Positions 1 to 9,550 are shown, counted from the stretch's first letter. The stretch is DNA of 64,000 nt from Yoonia maritima (GCF_002933395.1 NZ_PKFN01000010.1:1-64000); one strand, 5' to 3'. Notes: generated by a model not told the origin, from the sequence alone. Made by a program: numbers and translations.

Positions 1-984
1 GGATCAAGCGCAACACCCGTCAGCGTCACATTGCCGTCGTTGGTCGCCGTGTAGGTATAAGACACCACATCACCCGCAGCCACAGGGCTCGAGAGTGCAG
101 AGGTATCATCCGTCAGAACAAGGCTAATCGCAGGCGCTGCCGTGATCGCAGTCGCTGTCGCGTCATCCGCACCGGTCGCATCCGCAGGGTCATCCGACGT
201 ATCGCTGACCACAGTGATCCCATCAGGCGCTGTGCCATCCACATCCGCCGTCTGGCTGATGCCGCCCGCGTCAATGTCAGATTGCGTCAGCTCGTAGGTC
301 GCCGTGTATGTCCCGGCTTCGCCCGGCAGCAACGTGCCATCCGCTGAACCCGCATCCGCGCTCACAAAGGTCGGACCAGAGGTCAGCACCAGCGTGTTCC
401 CATCCGCATCCGTGATCGTCGGATCAAGCGCAACACCCGTCAGCGTCACATTGCCGTCGTTGGTCGCCGTGTAGGTATAAGACACCACATCACCCGCTGC
501 CACAGGGCTCGAGAGTGCAGAGGTATCATCCGTCAGAACAAGGCTAATCGCAGGCGCTGCCGTGATCGCAGTCGCTGTCGCGTCATCCGCACCGGTCGCA
601 TCCGCAGGGTCATCCGACGTATCGCTGACCACAGTTGTCCCATCAGGCGCTGTGCCATCCACATCCGCCGTCTGGCTGATGCCGCCCGCGTCAATGTCAG
701 ATTGCGTCAGCTCGTAGGTCGCCGTGTAGGTCCCGGCTTCGCCCGGCAGCAATGTGCCATCCGCTGAACCCGCATCCGCGCTCACAAAGGTCGGACCAGA
801 GGTCAGCACCAGCGTGTTCCCATCCGCATCCGTGATCGTCGGATCAAGCGCAACACCCGTCAGCGTCACATTGCCGTCGTTGGTCGCCGTGTAGGTATAA
901 GACACCACATCACCCGCAGCCACAGGGCTCGAGAGTGCAGAGGTATCATCCGTCAGAACAAGGCTGATCGCAGGCGCTGCCGTG
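1..984. repeat. 420-bp tandem repeats inside the surface-protein gene
   Basis: Copies start at 1, 421 and 841, the last being partial and diverging near 985. By eye, copies one and two differ at five of 420 positions (such as 78/498 and the GA/TG change near 215/636), about 99% identity. Each copy encodes a 140-residue module containing GVALDPTITDADG and ELTQSDIDAGG. The array keeps the reading frame and runs off the left edge, so the total copy number is unknown. Confidence 0.95.
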
Positions 985-2957
985 AGCGTCACAACGGTTT
1001 CATCGTCCGGATACCCATCAAGGTCACCATCGATGTCATCTGCGTTGTTTGGATCATCCGACAGACTGCTAATCGTCCCACCGGACGGCGTTGTTGCTGA
1101 AACAGTTGCTGTGTTCGCGAAGCTACCTGCATCGATATCAGCGACCTGAATTGAATAGCTTGCCGTGAAGGTGCCGGTGTCAGATTGACCAGGTGTTAGC
1201 AGTGCAATTGGGCCACCAGACATCGTGGCCTTTGGATCGCTAACCGTGATATTTGTCAGGTTTGAACTACCCACGTTTCTAACAACAAAGCTATAGGTGA
1301 TCGTGTCATTTTCGTCTACACGACCGTCTCCGCCATCATTAAGCGTCGCCGTTTTCGTCACGGTAATTCCGGCATCTTCGATCGCACGGAAGTCTACTTC
1401 TGTCAGGTTACCTTGGTCGTTTTGAAGGTCAGCATAAGTTGTTGTTACGCCCCCATCAGGGTCTGCGTATGATGGTGCAGAAATTGTTCCTGATTCAGCG
1501 CTATCAAGGATCGTATCCCCATCACTATCATCATCAAGGAAGTCGGGCGTTCCGTCTGTATCATCGCCATCATCATACGGTGCATTAAACGTCGCAATGG
1601 TTCCGCCAAACCCAAGTGACGTATCAAAAATGTCGACAACACCATCATTATCGCTATCGCTCGCATCGCCAACCGGGGTTGTGTACGCGACATAACCGGT
1701 CGTTGCTCGGCCCTCGACGGCGTCTGGAATGCCGTCATCATCACTGTCAAGATCACGGAAGTCCGCAATACCATCAGTGTCATTATTGACGGGAGTAACA
1801 CCTGTGTCTTCACCAAAAATTGCTTCGACGCCATTCGACAGACCATCGTTATCCGTGTCCGCGCTTTCAGATGTAGAAATCGTACCGTCGCCGTTTGTGT
1901 CAAGCGCACGTACAGCAGCAGAACCCGCCTCGTAAATATCACTGATACCATCGTTATCAGAGTCAAGATCGCGCGTATCGGCAACATTGTCACCGTCGGT
2001 ATCCGGCGCACTCAGTTCGATTACACCAAAGATAAAACCAAATTGATCACGGCTTGCCGGGTTTGGTTGGTTGATTGTGACATTCACCAAGCTGCTGGTC
2101 GAAGGGATCGCATAGAATGTGTACTGATCCACCGGACTGTCGCGAATATCGCCTGTGGTGTTTGCTGTGTTTGTCGCAATGACATTCCCAGTTAGCCCAG
2201 TTTGGTCGCTTTCTACGCCATTTAGCAATGAATACTGATGTGGAGGCGCGACCCAGTTGAATGCAACGCCTGAGGCAACAGTTGTCAGTTGAACATCGGT
2301 AACAAATTCAGTTGGGCCGCCGTCCTCGCCAGAAAGACCGGCAACGCCAAGCACGAAAACATATTGGCTTGTTGCTGTGCTAATACCCTGTGCAGATGCG
2401 CCAAAATCAAGCGAAAATGTACGTGGGATGTTACCAACAATATCAATATAAGGCGTTTGAACCGTTGTATCCACCCCCAGAAGGTTCACGTTCATCGGGT
2501 TCACTGGGGGCGAAAAGCGCCCCCAACCATTTGCAGACCCGCCGCCGCCGCTTGTCCAGCGAAGGTTTACGCCGCCAAATGGCAAAGATGAGCTGCCACC
2601 GATTGTCAAAGGCAACAGGACAGGGGAGCCGTTCGCGTTAGTATTGCGGATCGCCTGAATATCACCATCAGTCGGGGCGTAGACGTATGATGTGGCAGTG
2701 CCGCCTTCGTCGCCATCGCGGATACCATCGTTGTCATCATCAGTGTCGAAAATATCAGTCAGAGCGTCACCATCCGCGTTCTGCGCATGCGCCGCAGAAC
2801 TAAATCCGCTTAACCATCCATTTGATGACGTGGGCACCGATACAGAGAGCATGGTCGCCAGAACAAACACGAAAACCGCCATGAAGGCGGAGCGGGTCGT
2901 TTGAAGAACGAGACCGACCAGTGATAGAAGGTTCAGGGAAATATTTTGCTGTATCAT
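1..2957 (-). CDS. Large secreted repeat protein, N-terminal part (continues off left edge)
   Basis: An open frame reads without stop from ATG 2957 to base 1, at least 985 codons, with the C-terminus outside the window. The first ~58 residues look like an extended signal peptide with a hydrophobic stretch (about 10-45) ending in AHA-Q. Next come Asp-rich thrombospondin-type-3-like calcium motifs (for example DTDDDNDG, DSDNDG, DSDDDG) at about residues 63-80 and 335-510, separated by a beta-rich domain. From about residue 525 there is a DUF11-like module (TKTATLNDGG, then ITYSFVVRN), and from about 657 a series of 140-residue modules of the same general type. Such proteins are usually cell-surface adhesins or extracellular matrix proteins; that role is inferred. 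The gene is monocistronic as far as can be seen. Without the C-terminus, the secretion route (type I or other) cannot be judged. Confidence 0.85.
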   Translation of the reverse strand, partial: MIQQNISLNLLSLVGLVLQTTRSAFMAVFVFVLATMLSVSVPTSSNGWLSGFSSAAHAQNADGDALTDIFDTDDDNDGIRDGDEGGTATSYVYAPTDGDIQAIRNTNANGSPVLLPLTIGGSSSLPFGGVNLRWTSGGGGSANGWGRFSPPVNPMNVNLLGVDTTVQTPYIDIVGNIPRTFSLDFGASAQGISTATSQYVFVLGVAGLSGEDGGPTEFVTDVQLTTVASGVAFNWVAPPHQYSLLNGVESDQTGLTGNVIATNTANTTGDIRDSPVDQYTFYAIPSTSSLVNVTINQPNPASRDQFGFIFGVIELSAPDTDGDNVADTRDLDSDNDGISDIYEAGSAAVRALDTNGDGTISTSESADTDNDGLSNGVEAIFGEDTGVTPVNNDTDGIADFRDLDSDDDGIPDAVEGRATTGYVAYTTPVGDASDSDNDGVVDIFDTSLGFGGTIATFNAPYDDGDDTDGTPDFLDDDSDGDTILDSAESGTISAPSYADPDGGVTTTYADLQNDQGNLTEVDFRAIEDAGITVTKTATLNDGGDGRVDENDTITYSFVVRNVGSSNLTNITVSDPKATMSGGPIALLTPGQSDTGTFTASYSIQVADIDAGSFANTATVSATTPSGGTISSLSDDPNNADDIDGDLDGYPDDETVVTLTAAPAISLVLTDDTSALSSPVAAGDVVSYTYTATNDGNVTLTGVALDPTITDADGNTLVLTSGPTFVSADAGSADGTLLPGEAGTYTATYELTQSDIDAGGISQTADVDGTAPDGTTVVSDTSDDPADATGADDATATAITAAPAISLVLTDDTSALSSPVAAGDVVSYTYTATNDGNVTLTGVALDPTITDADGNTLVLTSGPTFVSADAGSADGTLLPGEAGTYTATYELTQSDIDAGGISQTADVDGTAPDGITVVSDTSDDPADATGADDATATAITAAPAISLVLTDDTSALSSPVAAGDVVSYTYTATNDGNVTLTGVALD

Positions 2958-3932
2958 AATGCGCCCTCGTTCAGGAACTTCAAACTGGAAAACTGGCTCG
3001 TTGTTTTAGTAGTGGCGGTGAGTGGCAGGTAAGTAGGTCGACATCGGCGTAGATGTTCATGCAGAGGCATGCCAGATCGGGCAATACGCCGGAGCGCGCC
3101 CAACACAAAACGACAGTTAAGAGACGTGTAAAATTCGCGCAGACGCATGGTTTTGCCAACCGACGCGTGAAAGCGGGAAGGCTTAGCAAATGCCAAATCC
3201 CAGACTGCCATCCGGAAACCAGACACAAATGTATCGTTGCTAGCGAAGCGGGCGCATAACATCAGCACGTCCTCATTACTTCAAGAATGACATCGCCATT
3301 CAAGAACTCGTTAAAAAAGCGAGACGTTTTTCAACCCGTACCTATCGCGTCCCAAAACGCTAAATTCCGTGTCGAAAACCCCTCTAAGACGCAAACAGCA
3401 AAGCTAGTCACCGAAAGCCAAACGCGCTCGCCCCTTGGGAGAGTTATCGCAGATCGAATTCTTTACAGCAAAGGGCAAAATTTAGGCAAATATGTCAAAA
3501 GCTTGGCGACACTTTTAATCAAATCCGTCTCAAAGTCGAAATACCTAGATACGATAGATCTCAAAAACATGTTTAAAAATAAACAACTTAGCTAAAATAT
3601 GTACATGAAAAAAATAACGACGGACCTCTCAAAAACAGCCCACGACACGCAACCCTACATGGTATCTAAAGCGCCACCCCCTACCCGAACGGATAGGATG
3701 CAATACTAAATAGTCATCATCACTATTTGCGCGGGTTTCTGCCACCCACACCCTAGACGGTTCAAAGACGTCAGTTCTCAAAACTACGTTAAAAAAAGGG
3801 ATTTTTTCATGGTGCCTCCATGAAGCAGGCTGCAAAAACGACACTTCCAAGCACTCGATACAACGCGCGATCAAGAAACGCAGCGCGCAACGGTTTAATT
3901 GCGCCCTGCGATAATCACGCTGGTCTCTTGGC
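2958..3932. other. Stretch of 975 bp with no supported gene
   Basis: This stretch separates the surface-protein gene from the roadblock gene; both point left, so the 5' part should hold the promoter of the surface-protein gene. A 102-codon frame on the plus strand (3287-3595) is lysine-rich, has no clear ribosome binding site and resembles nothing I know, so I do not call it. The composition from about 3280 to 3620 is noticeably A-rich compared with the flanks. I see no tRNA, convincing terminator or repeat here. Confidence 0.6.
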
Positions 3933-4289
3933 TTACAAGTTTAGTGTTTTTTCCACGTTTTTCACCTGCACACGCGCCATACCTAGATTGGCCAGTTTTT
4001 TATCTAACGCGACGTACAGAAAAACAGTCGGGGTCTGATCCAATGGCCGGATCAAATGAAACTGCTTGCCCAATGTGATCAATATATCGTCGATATGATC
4101 ATCCAAGCCCAGCATTTCGATCGCAGACAACTTGGCCTTTACGACCTCTGTGTTCGCGGCGCCAGCCGCCTCGAGATCAAGCGCACCGCCCCCTTCGGAT
4201 GCCATCATCAAACCGGTTTCACTATCAACAAGGCAAGCACCGATAAAGCCGCCGACCTCGGTAAGTTTAGAGATATCCACATTCGCCAT
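3933..4289 (-). CDS. Roadblock/LC7-domain protein
   Basis: This is a 118-residue single-domain protein. The pattern GGFIGACLVDSETG, then an acidic loop, NTEVVKAKLSAIEMLG and a strand ending near HLIRPL, is the alternating beta-alpha layout of the roadblock/LC7 (MglB-like) fold, whose members dimerise and often regulate small GTPases. I chose ATG 4289 because AAGGGA lies just upstream (frame upstream opens to 4382 but would overlap the GTPase gene). It lies 58 bp downstream of the dynamin-like GTPase gene on the same strand, so the two are probably co-transcribed. Inference: it is a partner or regulator of that GTPase. The family is clear from pattern only; the specific function is unknown. 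Confidence 0.75.
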   Translation of the reverse strand: MANVDISKLTEVGGFIGACLVDSETGLMMASEGGGALDLEAAGAANTEVVKAKLSAIEMLGLDDHIDDILITLGKQFHLIRPLDQTPTVFLYVALDKKLANLGMARVQVKNVEKTLNL

Positions 4290-4347
4290 AATATTTCCCT
4301 TCTTGGTTTCACGATGACAGTTCGTTCTGTGAGTGGTGTCACATCGT

Positions 4348-6516
4348 TTATTCGCCCGCCTGCTCGCGACCGGTGAGATCACCTGAAGTCGCCAGCGCTA
4401 AGCGCTCTAAAGTCGTAGTCAGTTCGTCTATGATCTCCCTCAGCTTTTCTATTCGCAGTTTTATCTTTTCTTCCATGCCAAGCGCGTGCAGCGCCTCGTC
4501 ACGCTTTTGCTGATCATTCAACATCGCGATGGTTCGAAGACCATGCATGTGCTCTTCGAAAAACCCGTCGATCAGCATGTTGTTTTCGGACATAAAGTCC
4601 GCAACATTCGCTGTTTGAATTTCTTCCAGCGTCTGCCGCTGTTCTGCCGCCACAAGCTGCCGAAGTTTACGGATATAGGACGGGCGCTTCGCTCTTTTTG
4701 ACAGCCACCCGCGCAGCCAATTCGACGTAATATCTAACGGCATTGTCCGCATTAAGCAGGCCGGGTTTTTGAGACTCTGTGTCTCGAGTGGCTCCACAGC
4801 AATAAGCTGAACCGAATTCCCAAGTGCACTGTTATATAGGCTTTGCACTTGCTGGACTGCATCTGCCAAGATCGCATCGACCTTAGGCGGTGTTTCACGT
4901 GCGAAATCAGAATAAGTCGCAATAAGCGATCGCCTTAAACCTTCGATTTGTGGCGTCCAGCCATCCGCGCGTTTGGTCTCAGAAAGCTCGGCTTCAAGCG
5001 CAGCCTGTTCCCGGTCACAGAATGCTTGATATGCATTAGACATCTTTTCGGTCATCGCATTCGATGCAGCCTCGGTTTCCGCTGCGACAGCTTCGGTCAC
5101 TTCGTCTTGTATGGTCTCAAGCCGGGCAATTGCAGCGTCCATGTCAAAGCTAGGAGGCGTCACCCAGTTTGTTTCATCAACTTGCTGAAGGAATACTTTC
5201 GAGGTGCGCGCAATATCAAGAGCCCGACGTGCAATCCCTGCCATGTGAGGAACAGCGATATCACTGATGCTCTTTGTTTCGACTAACTTCCGCAGTTCAA
5301 ACAGCCCCGATAGGTCTCTCGTTTTTGACACCGTGTGCGCCAATGTACCTATAGGATCTGGGCTGCTATTGACGTCATTCTGATTGTCCAAACGCGCGGC
5401 GGCAAGATCGGTTAAACAATCAATCGACGCGGCGCCGACGGTCTCAGACATTCCGAACACGGCCATCTCAGCCCAAGCTGCGCTGCCGAAAATAATCGGT
5501 ATATCAGGTGATAATTCTTCGGTACGCAAAACGTCACGAATAAAGCTATCGATTTCAGGTATCTGTTCTGTCGGATTGTCTAATGCATCGATGCGGTTCA
5601 CAAAAAAGATTATACTGCTTTTTTTCATGGATCGGATCGTGCGCAATAACGCCACATCGACGGTACTGAATGACTGCTGCGCACTTAGTACCAGCACGCA
5701 AATATCTGTCCCGGTTAGACTATCAAGAGTAATTGCCTCTCGCATCAGGAAAGGATCATTTACGCCGGGTGTGTCGTGGATAATCGTGGGCACCCGATAG
5801 CTGGCGCTATCAATATAAATATCAGCTGATTTTGTCACGTCGGCGTAACGACCATCGGGTATCGTGGCGCTCCCCTCGTCGCCAAGGCACACATACTTCC
5901 GAAGCATCTCGGACGAAAAACCCACAAAGCTATGTTTTCCCCCCATAAGCAATGCAAAGTTATGACCTAGCCGCAACTCGGTCCGCTGTTGCATCTCACG
6001 TATTTGCGCATGCATTTCATCCACTTCTTCATCAAAGCCACTGCGCGTGGCCGTTTCCCCCAAAGTACCTCCGACCTCGACCATATTCAGCCATTCTTGG
6101 GTCGTGAAGAAATTGAACACCGCCGCTTTACCAGCAGGCTTTGGGGTATTGATGTGGACAGACGTTACGACCGAAGTCCAAGGATTAACATCCGAGGGTA
6201 ACATTTCAGGCTTGCCTATCAGCGCATTGGTCAGCGCAGTTTTACCTGCTTTCACTTGCCCAATAAGCGATACACCTATCGACAAATTGTCTAGCTCTTC
6301 AATCAAAGCCAAAACCCGGTCATGCGATAGTAATGCAACGGCCTCTCTTAGGCGCGCCAACAAATTGCCAAGATATTCCCGATTATAATTGAAATGCAGT
6401 TTACCATCGCCATGGCTTAACGCCTTTTCGCCGTTAAAGTACCCGTCAGATAAACAAAACTTCAAAAGGCTCTCAACCTCAGACTGCATATCTTCAGACG
6501 TTTTTTGGGAATGCAC
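4348..6516 (-). CDS. Dynamin-like large GTPase
   Basis: The product is a 722-residue protein with an N-terminal GTPase domain: G1 GQVKAGKT at 86-93, G3 DTPG at 248-251 and G4 NRID at 307-310. Long helical, coiled-coil-prone segments follow (about 460-560 and 620-710). An amphipathic basic stretch at about 596-622 (SNWLRGWLSKRAKR) could be a membrane-binding paddle like those of bacterial dynamin-like proteins. There is no clear transmembrane helix. The start is GTG 6516, preceded at good spacing by GAGG. Bacterial dynamin-like proteins remodel or repair membranes; a role here is inferred. The neighbouring roadblock gene suggests a GTPase/regulator pair. Confidence 0.8.
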   Translation of the reverse strand: MHSQKTSEDMQSEVESLLKFCLSDGYFNGEKALSHGDGKLHFNYNREYLGNLLARLREAVALLSHDRVLALIEELDNLSIGVSLIGQVKAGKTALTNALIGKPEMLPSDVNPWTSVVTSVHINTPKPAGKAAVFNFFTTQEWLNMVEVGGTLGETATRSGFDEEVDEMHAQIREMQQRTELRLGHNFALLMGGKHSFVGFSSEMLRKYVCLGDEGSATIPDGRYADVTKSADIYIDSASYRVPTIIHDTPGVNDPFLMREAITLDSLTGTDICVLVLSAQQSFSTVDVALLRTIRSMKKSSIIFFVNRIDALDNPTEQIPEIDSFIRDVLRTEELSPDIPIIFGSAAWAEMAVFGMSETVGAASIDCLTDLAAARLDNQNDVNSSPDPIGTLAHTVSKTRDLSGLFELRKLVETKSISDIAVPHMAGIARRALDIARTSKVFLQQVDETNWVTPPSFDMDAAIARLETIQDEVTEAVAAETEAASNAMTEKMSNAYQAFCDREQAALEAELSETKRADGWTPQIEGLRRSLIATYSDFARETPPKVDAILADAVQQVQSLYNSALGNSVQLIAVEPLETQSLKNPACLMRTMPLDITSNWLRGWLSKRAKRPSYIRKLRQLVAAEQRQTLEEIQTANVADFMSENNMLIDGFFEEHMHGLRTIAMLNDQQKRDEALHALGMEEKIKLRIEKLREIIDELTTTLERLALATSGDLTGREQAGE

Positions 6517-6815
6517 AGACTTACCTCACTAATCTTGTGCCCTCTTAAACAGACGCCCAAAGCTTCAGGCGTTGTTCAATCGAACACCACTCCATTCACA
6601 CATAGCTTTTTGGTTAAGGCAATATTTTTTCCACCCTGACGTGTATTTATTTAATGCAGACAATCAACAGGTTTGCACTTCAAAGCCTTCCGCTTACTTT
6701 TCCCAACACTGGTTTTATGTTGAATTCGCGCTCCAAAGTTGCCAAAACAATGCAGGGTGTAATTAGACTGACAATTAAATAGCGCCGAAAGCAGAATGCG
6801 CTTTCACCGCAAGCA
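6517..6815. other. Intergenic stretch between LacI regulator and dynamin-like gene
   Basis: About 300 bp upstream of the GTPase gene and downstream of the lacI-type gene. It should contain the GTPase promoter, but I cannot place a confident -35/-10 pair. A small hairpin (GAAAGC at 6787-6792 with GCTTTC at 6799-6804) near the end of the regulator gene lacks a U-tract and is at best a weak terminator. A 64-codon plus-strand frame is not supported. Confidence 0.5.
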
Positions 6816-7841
6816 TTACGCTTTTGGCACTGAGCACGAACTTCTTACAATAAGATCGCCATGTAGTTCTTTGCCCTCGGTCGGCGCGTTAGGTTGTGCT
6901 AGTCTATCCAACAGCGCGGTCATCGCATATTCGCCGATCTGGCTGCGCGGCTGCCGGATGGTCGTAAGCCCAGGTGTGATGTTACTGGCAAAGGGGATGT
7001 CATCGAATCCGACGACCGACATATCATCAGGCACATCATACCCGCGATCCTGAAGCGCACCAATCACACCAATTGCAGTGTTGTCATTAAAGCAAAAGAA
7101 TGCAGTTGGCAGGGTGTCCCTAATAAACAGCCGTTCAACAGCTGCCCGCCCACCCAAACTGGTTCCATCACCGTCGATCTTCCAAATCGACATCGGCTCT
7201 GACGCTTGGCTAAGCGCATCACAGTACCCTTGAAGGCGACGCTCAGACAGCACGTTCCCCTTTGGGCCAGCGACATAAACGATCCTCTTATGGCCCAACG
7301 ACATCAAATATTCGGTCGCAATCCGCGCCGCTGCCCGGTCATCGGTACAGACATAGCTAATATTGTCATGCTGGACAGGCGTAGCTGCCGCGACCGCTGG
7401 CGGAATGAGCGTCTTTGATTGTTCGGGCCAACCTGCAACTGGCAAGTGACCTGTTAGCAAAATCAACCCATCTGCGGTTCCGGCGGATAGAAAACGTAGA
7501 TATTTTTCTTCTAATGCAACATCACCGTCGGTGTTCCCAATAAGCACACCATAGCCGCGCGCATTGGCCACCTTTTCCAGTCCTGTTAGTATCCCCGGGA
7601 AATTGGGGTCTGATATGGATTCCGCCAAAACAAGAACCATATGGGATCGCTGGCGGCGTAGATTTTGCGCCATAGCATTGGCAGTGTATCCCGTCCGAGC
7701 AATCGCAGCGTTCACTTTTTTCCGGGTACTTTCCGCGACTTTTTCAGGTTTTGAAATCGCCCTGCTAACGGTCGCAATTGAAACTTCGGCCAAGCGTGCG
7801 ACGTCTTCGATTGTTGCCGGTTTTTTGGGGTGATTGTGCAC
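6816..7841 (-). CDS. LacI-family transcriptional regulator
   Basis: This 341-residue protein has an N-terminal LacI helix-turn-helix (ATIEDVARLAEVSIATVSRAIS, about residues 9-30), the hinge-helix region (NAMAQNLRRQRS) and a periplasmic-binding-protein-like effector domain typical of sugar-sensing repressors (PNFPGILTGLE, DGLILLTG, VVGFDDIPFAS). The annotated start is GTG 7841, and upstream signals are weak. It is divergent from a ribose-type ABC transporter with LacI-type half-sites in the 161-bp gap, so it most likely represses that operon until its sugar is present. The sugar cannot be deduced from sequence. Confidence 0.9.
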   Translation of the reverse strand: MHNHPKKPATIEDVARLAEVSIATVSRAISKPEKVAESTRKKVNAAIARTGYTANAMAQNLRRQRSHMVLVLAESISDPNFPGILTGLEKVANARGYGVLIGNTDGDVALEEKYLRFLSAGTADGLILLTGHLPVAGWPEQSKTLIPPAVAAATPVQHDNISYVCTDDRAAARIATEYLMSLGHKRIVYVAGPKGNVLSERRLQGYCDALSQASEPMSIWKIDGDGTSLGGRAAVERLFIRDTLPTAFFCFNDNTAIGVIGALQDRGYDVPDDMSVVGFDDIPFASNITPGLTTIRQPRSQIGEYAMTALLDRLAQPNAPTEGKELHGDLIVRSSCSVPKA

Positions 7842-7946
7842 GTTTGATTGTTACCGTTTGCCTCATGCAGGGGTTTGTCTGCGGCTTCGCAACTTCACAT
7901 TCCCTGTCCAATTATCGACAGGATAGCGAAGTAACCGCCCAATGAA

Positions 7947-7979
7947 AACCTTTACATAAGTCGATGTAAAGGTTTACAT
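7947..7979. promoter_or_regulatory. LacI-family operator cluster
   Basis: Perfect 11-bp arms AACCTTTACAT (7947-7957) and ATGTAAAGGTT (7964-7974) flank a 6-bp spacer. The right arm also forms ATGTAAAGGTTTACAT (7964-7979), a near-palindrome like the classic LacI-family operator, with GG in place of the central CG. There are thus three TTTACAT/ATGTAAA half-sites, 24 bp upstream of the transporter start, suggesting repression by the divergent LacI protein. Confidence 0.75.
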
Positions 7980-8002
7980 GAGATTCGCTGCGGGAGGCAG
8001 TA

Positions 8003-9550
8003 ATGGATCGGGGAGGGTCTATGTTGGTCAAAAATCCGATAACGTCGGATGTGTTGCTTCGCGCGGAGTCGCTTAGCAAATCATTCGGAACGGTACCCGT
8101 TCTATTCAGTGTTAGTTTTGATTTAAAGGCCGGCGAAGTTCACGCGCTTATCGGAGAAAATGGTGCGGGAAAATCGACATTGATGAAAATCATGTCGGGC
8201 TTTCATAGCCCAACGTCAGGCCGCATATTTTACGATGGCGCACCTGTTACCCTGCCCCGAAACGGTCAGGCCGAGGCGCTGGGGATCGTACTTATCCACC
8301 AAGAACTGAATTTGGCCGAACAGATGACCGTCACCGAGAATATTTTTCTTGGACGGGAGATCGCCAAGAATGGTATTTTAGACAAATCGGCTATGCATAA
8401 ACGTGTGGTTCAGATTTTGGTCAGCGTCGGTTTAGACATTTCGCCAGATACGCGGATTTCGCAGTTATCCATTGCCCAAAAACAGATGGTCGAAATCGCC
8501 AAAGCGATGAGCCGCAACGCCCGCGTTCTGATCATGGACGAACCAACCGCGGTGCTGACCGAAGCAGAAACACGTATATTGTTTGCTCAGGTTGATCGAC
8601 TGCGCAAGCAAGGCGTCGCGATCATGTTTGTCAGCCACAAGCTGCATGAAGTCAGTGAAATTTCAGACCGCGTGACTATCTTGCGCGATGGTCAGTGGAT
8701 CGCAACTCGCCCGACCAAGGGCCTCGGGCTAGATGAAATGGCACGGATGATGGTGGGGCGCGAACTTTCCGATCTTTACCCACCAATTGCCGAAGCCGAC
8801 ATTGATGCCGATGTCGCGTTAAGCGTCGAAGGGCTAAGCACACAGAATGTGCATAACGTGTCGTTTGAACTACGGTCCGGCGAAATTTTAGGATTTTCAG
8901 GGCTGGTAGGATCAGGCCGCACCGAACTGTTCGAGGCAATATGCGGACTAGTGCCAATGCAGAATGGGGCGATCACGACCTTTGGTCACGCTGGTCGCTT
9001 TGCAACGGTTGCGCAGGCCCGCGATGCCGGGATTGTTTACCTGACAAAAGACCGCAAAGGTAAAGGTCTACTACTTCAAGAAGGGATGCAGGCGAACCTA
9101 ACGCTTCTTGCCCTGCCCCGGTTCGCAAATCGCCTGATGCTTAACAAAAAACAAGAAACGGCAGCGCTTGCCCGTGCGGTGCGTCGTTTCGATATCAGGG
9201 CGCGAGATCCGAATGTGTTGGCCAAGGACATGTCGGGTGGCAATCAACAAAAGCTACTGCTTGCCAAGGTGATGGAAGCCGACCCAAAGATCGTCATCAT
9301 TGATGAACCGACCCGCGGAATTGACGTGGGTACAAAACAGCAAATCTATCACTTCATCGCGGCGCTCGCTGCCGAAGGTGTGTCGATTGTCGTGATTTCA
9401 TCCGAGATGCCCGAGGTCATTGGGATAAGTCATCGTGTGATCGTCATGCGAGATGGTCAAATTGCAGGCACTCTTACCGGTGACGCAATCAACGAAACAC
9501 AAATTGTACGATACGCCGCAGGGCTGAACGAGGAAAAGATGCATGCCTGA
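8003..9550 (+). CDS. Sugar ABC transporter, duplicated ATP-binding protein (RbsA/MglA type)
   Basis: This is a 515-residue ATPase with two ABC modules, as in the ribose/galactose/xylose import family. The N-terminal Walker A is GENGAGKST (51-59), with Walker B LIMDEPTA near 175-182. The second module starts at about 275 with the usual degenerate Walker A (GLVGSGRTE), while its signature SGGNQQKL is kept near 410. Two starts are possible: ATG 8003 and ATG 8021 both have a GGGAGG-like site upstream; I give the longer one. The next gene overlaps by 8 bp, indicating translational coupling. It energises uptake through the permease encoded next, under the LacI operator upstream. Confidence 0.9.
   Translation: MDRGGSMLVKNPITSDVLLRAESLSKSFGTVPVLFSVSFDLKAGEVHALIGENGAGKSTLMKIMSGFHSPTSGRIFYDGAPVTLPRNGQAEALGIVLIHQELNLAEQMTVTENIFLGREIAKNGILDKSAMHKRVVQILVSVGLDISPDTRISQLSIAQKQMVEIAKAMSRNARVLIMDEPTAVLTEAETRILFAQVDRLRKQGVAIMFVSHKLHEVSEISDRVTILRDGQWIATRPTKGLGLDEMARMMVGRELSDLYPPIAEADIDADVALSVEGLSTQNVHNVSFELRSGEILGFSGLVGSGRTELFEAICGLVPMQNGAITTFGHAGRFATVAQARDAGIVYLTKDRKGKGLLLQEGMQANLTLLALPRFANRLMLNKKQETAALARAVRRFDIRARDPNVLAKDMSGGNQQKLLLAKVMEADPKIVIIDEPTRGIDVGTKQQIYHFIAALAAEGVSIVVISSEMPEVIGISHRVIVMRDGQIAGTLTGDAINETQIVRYAAGLNEEKMHA

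Noticed and set aside
1..984. Repeat array considered as CRISPR or satellite
   Set aside because: The unit is 420 bp with no spacers, stays in frame and is coding.
1445..2011. 188-codon minus-strand frame rich in Met and Thr
   Set aside because: It is an out-of-phase reading of the surface-protein gene, whose frame is continuous from 2957 to 1 and gives a signal peptide and Asp-rich repeats.
3287..3595. 102-codon plus-strand frame
   Set aside because: No ribosome binding site, A-rich composition and no recognisable family; it could be real but cannot be supported.
6572..6766. 64-codon plus-strand frame in the gap before the GTPase gene
   Set aside because: No ribosome binding site or family resemblance; it overlaps the expected GTPase promoter region.
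6787..6804. Hairpin near the end of the lacI-type gene as terminator
   Set aside because: Only six stem pairs and no U-tract, so too weak to call.
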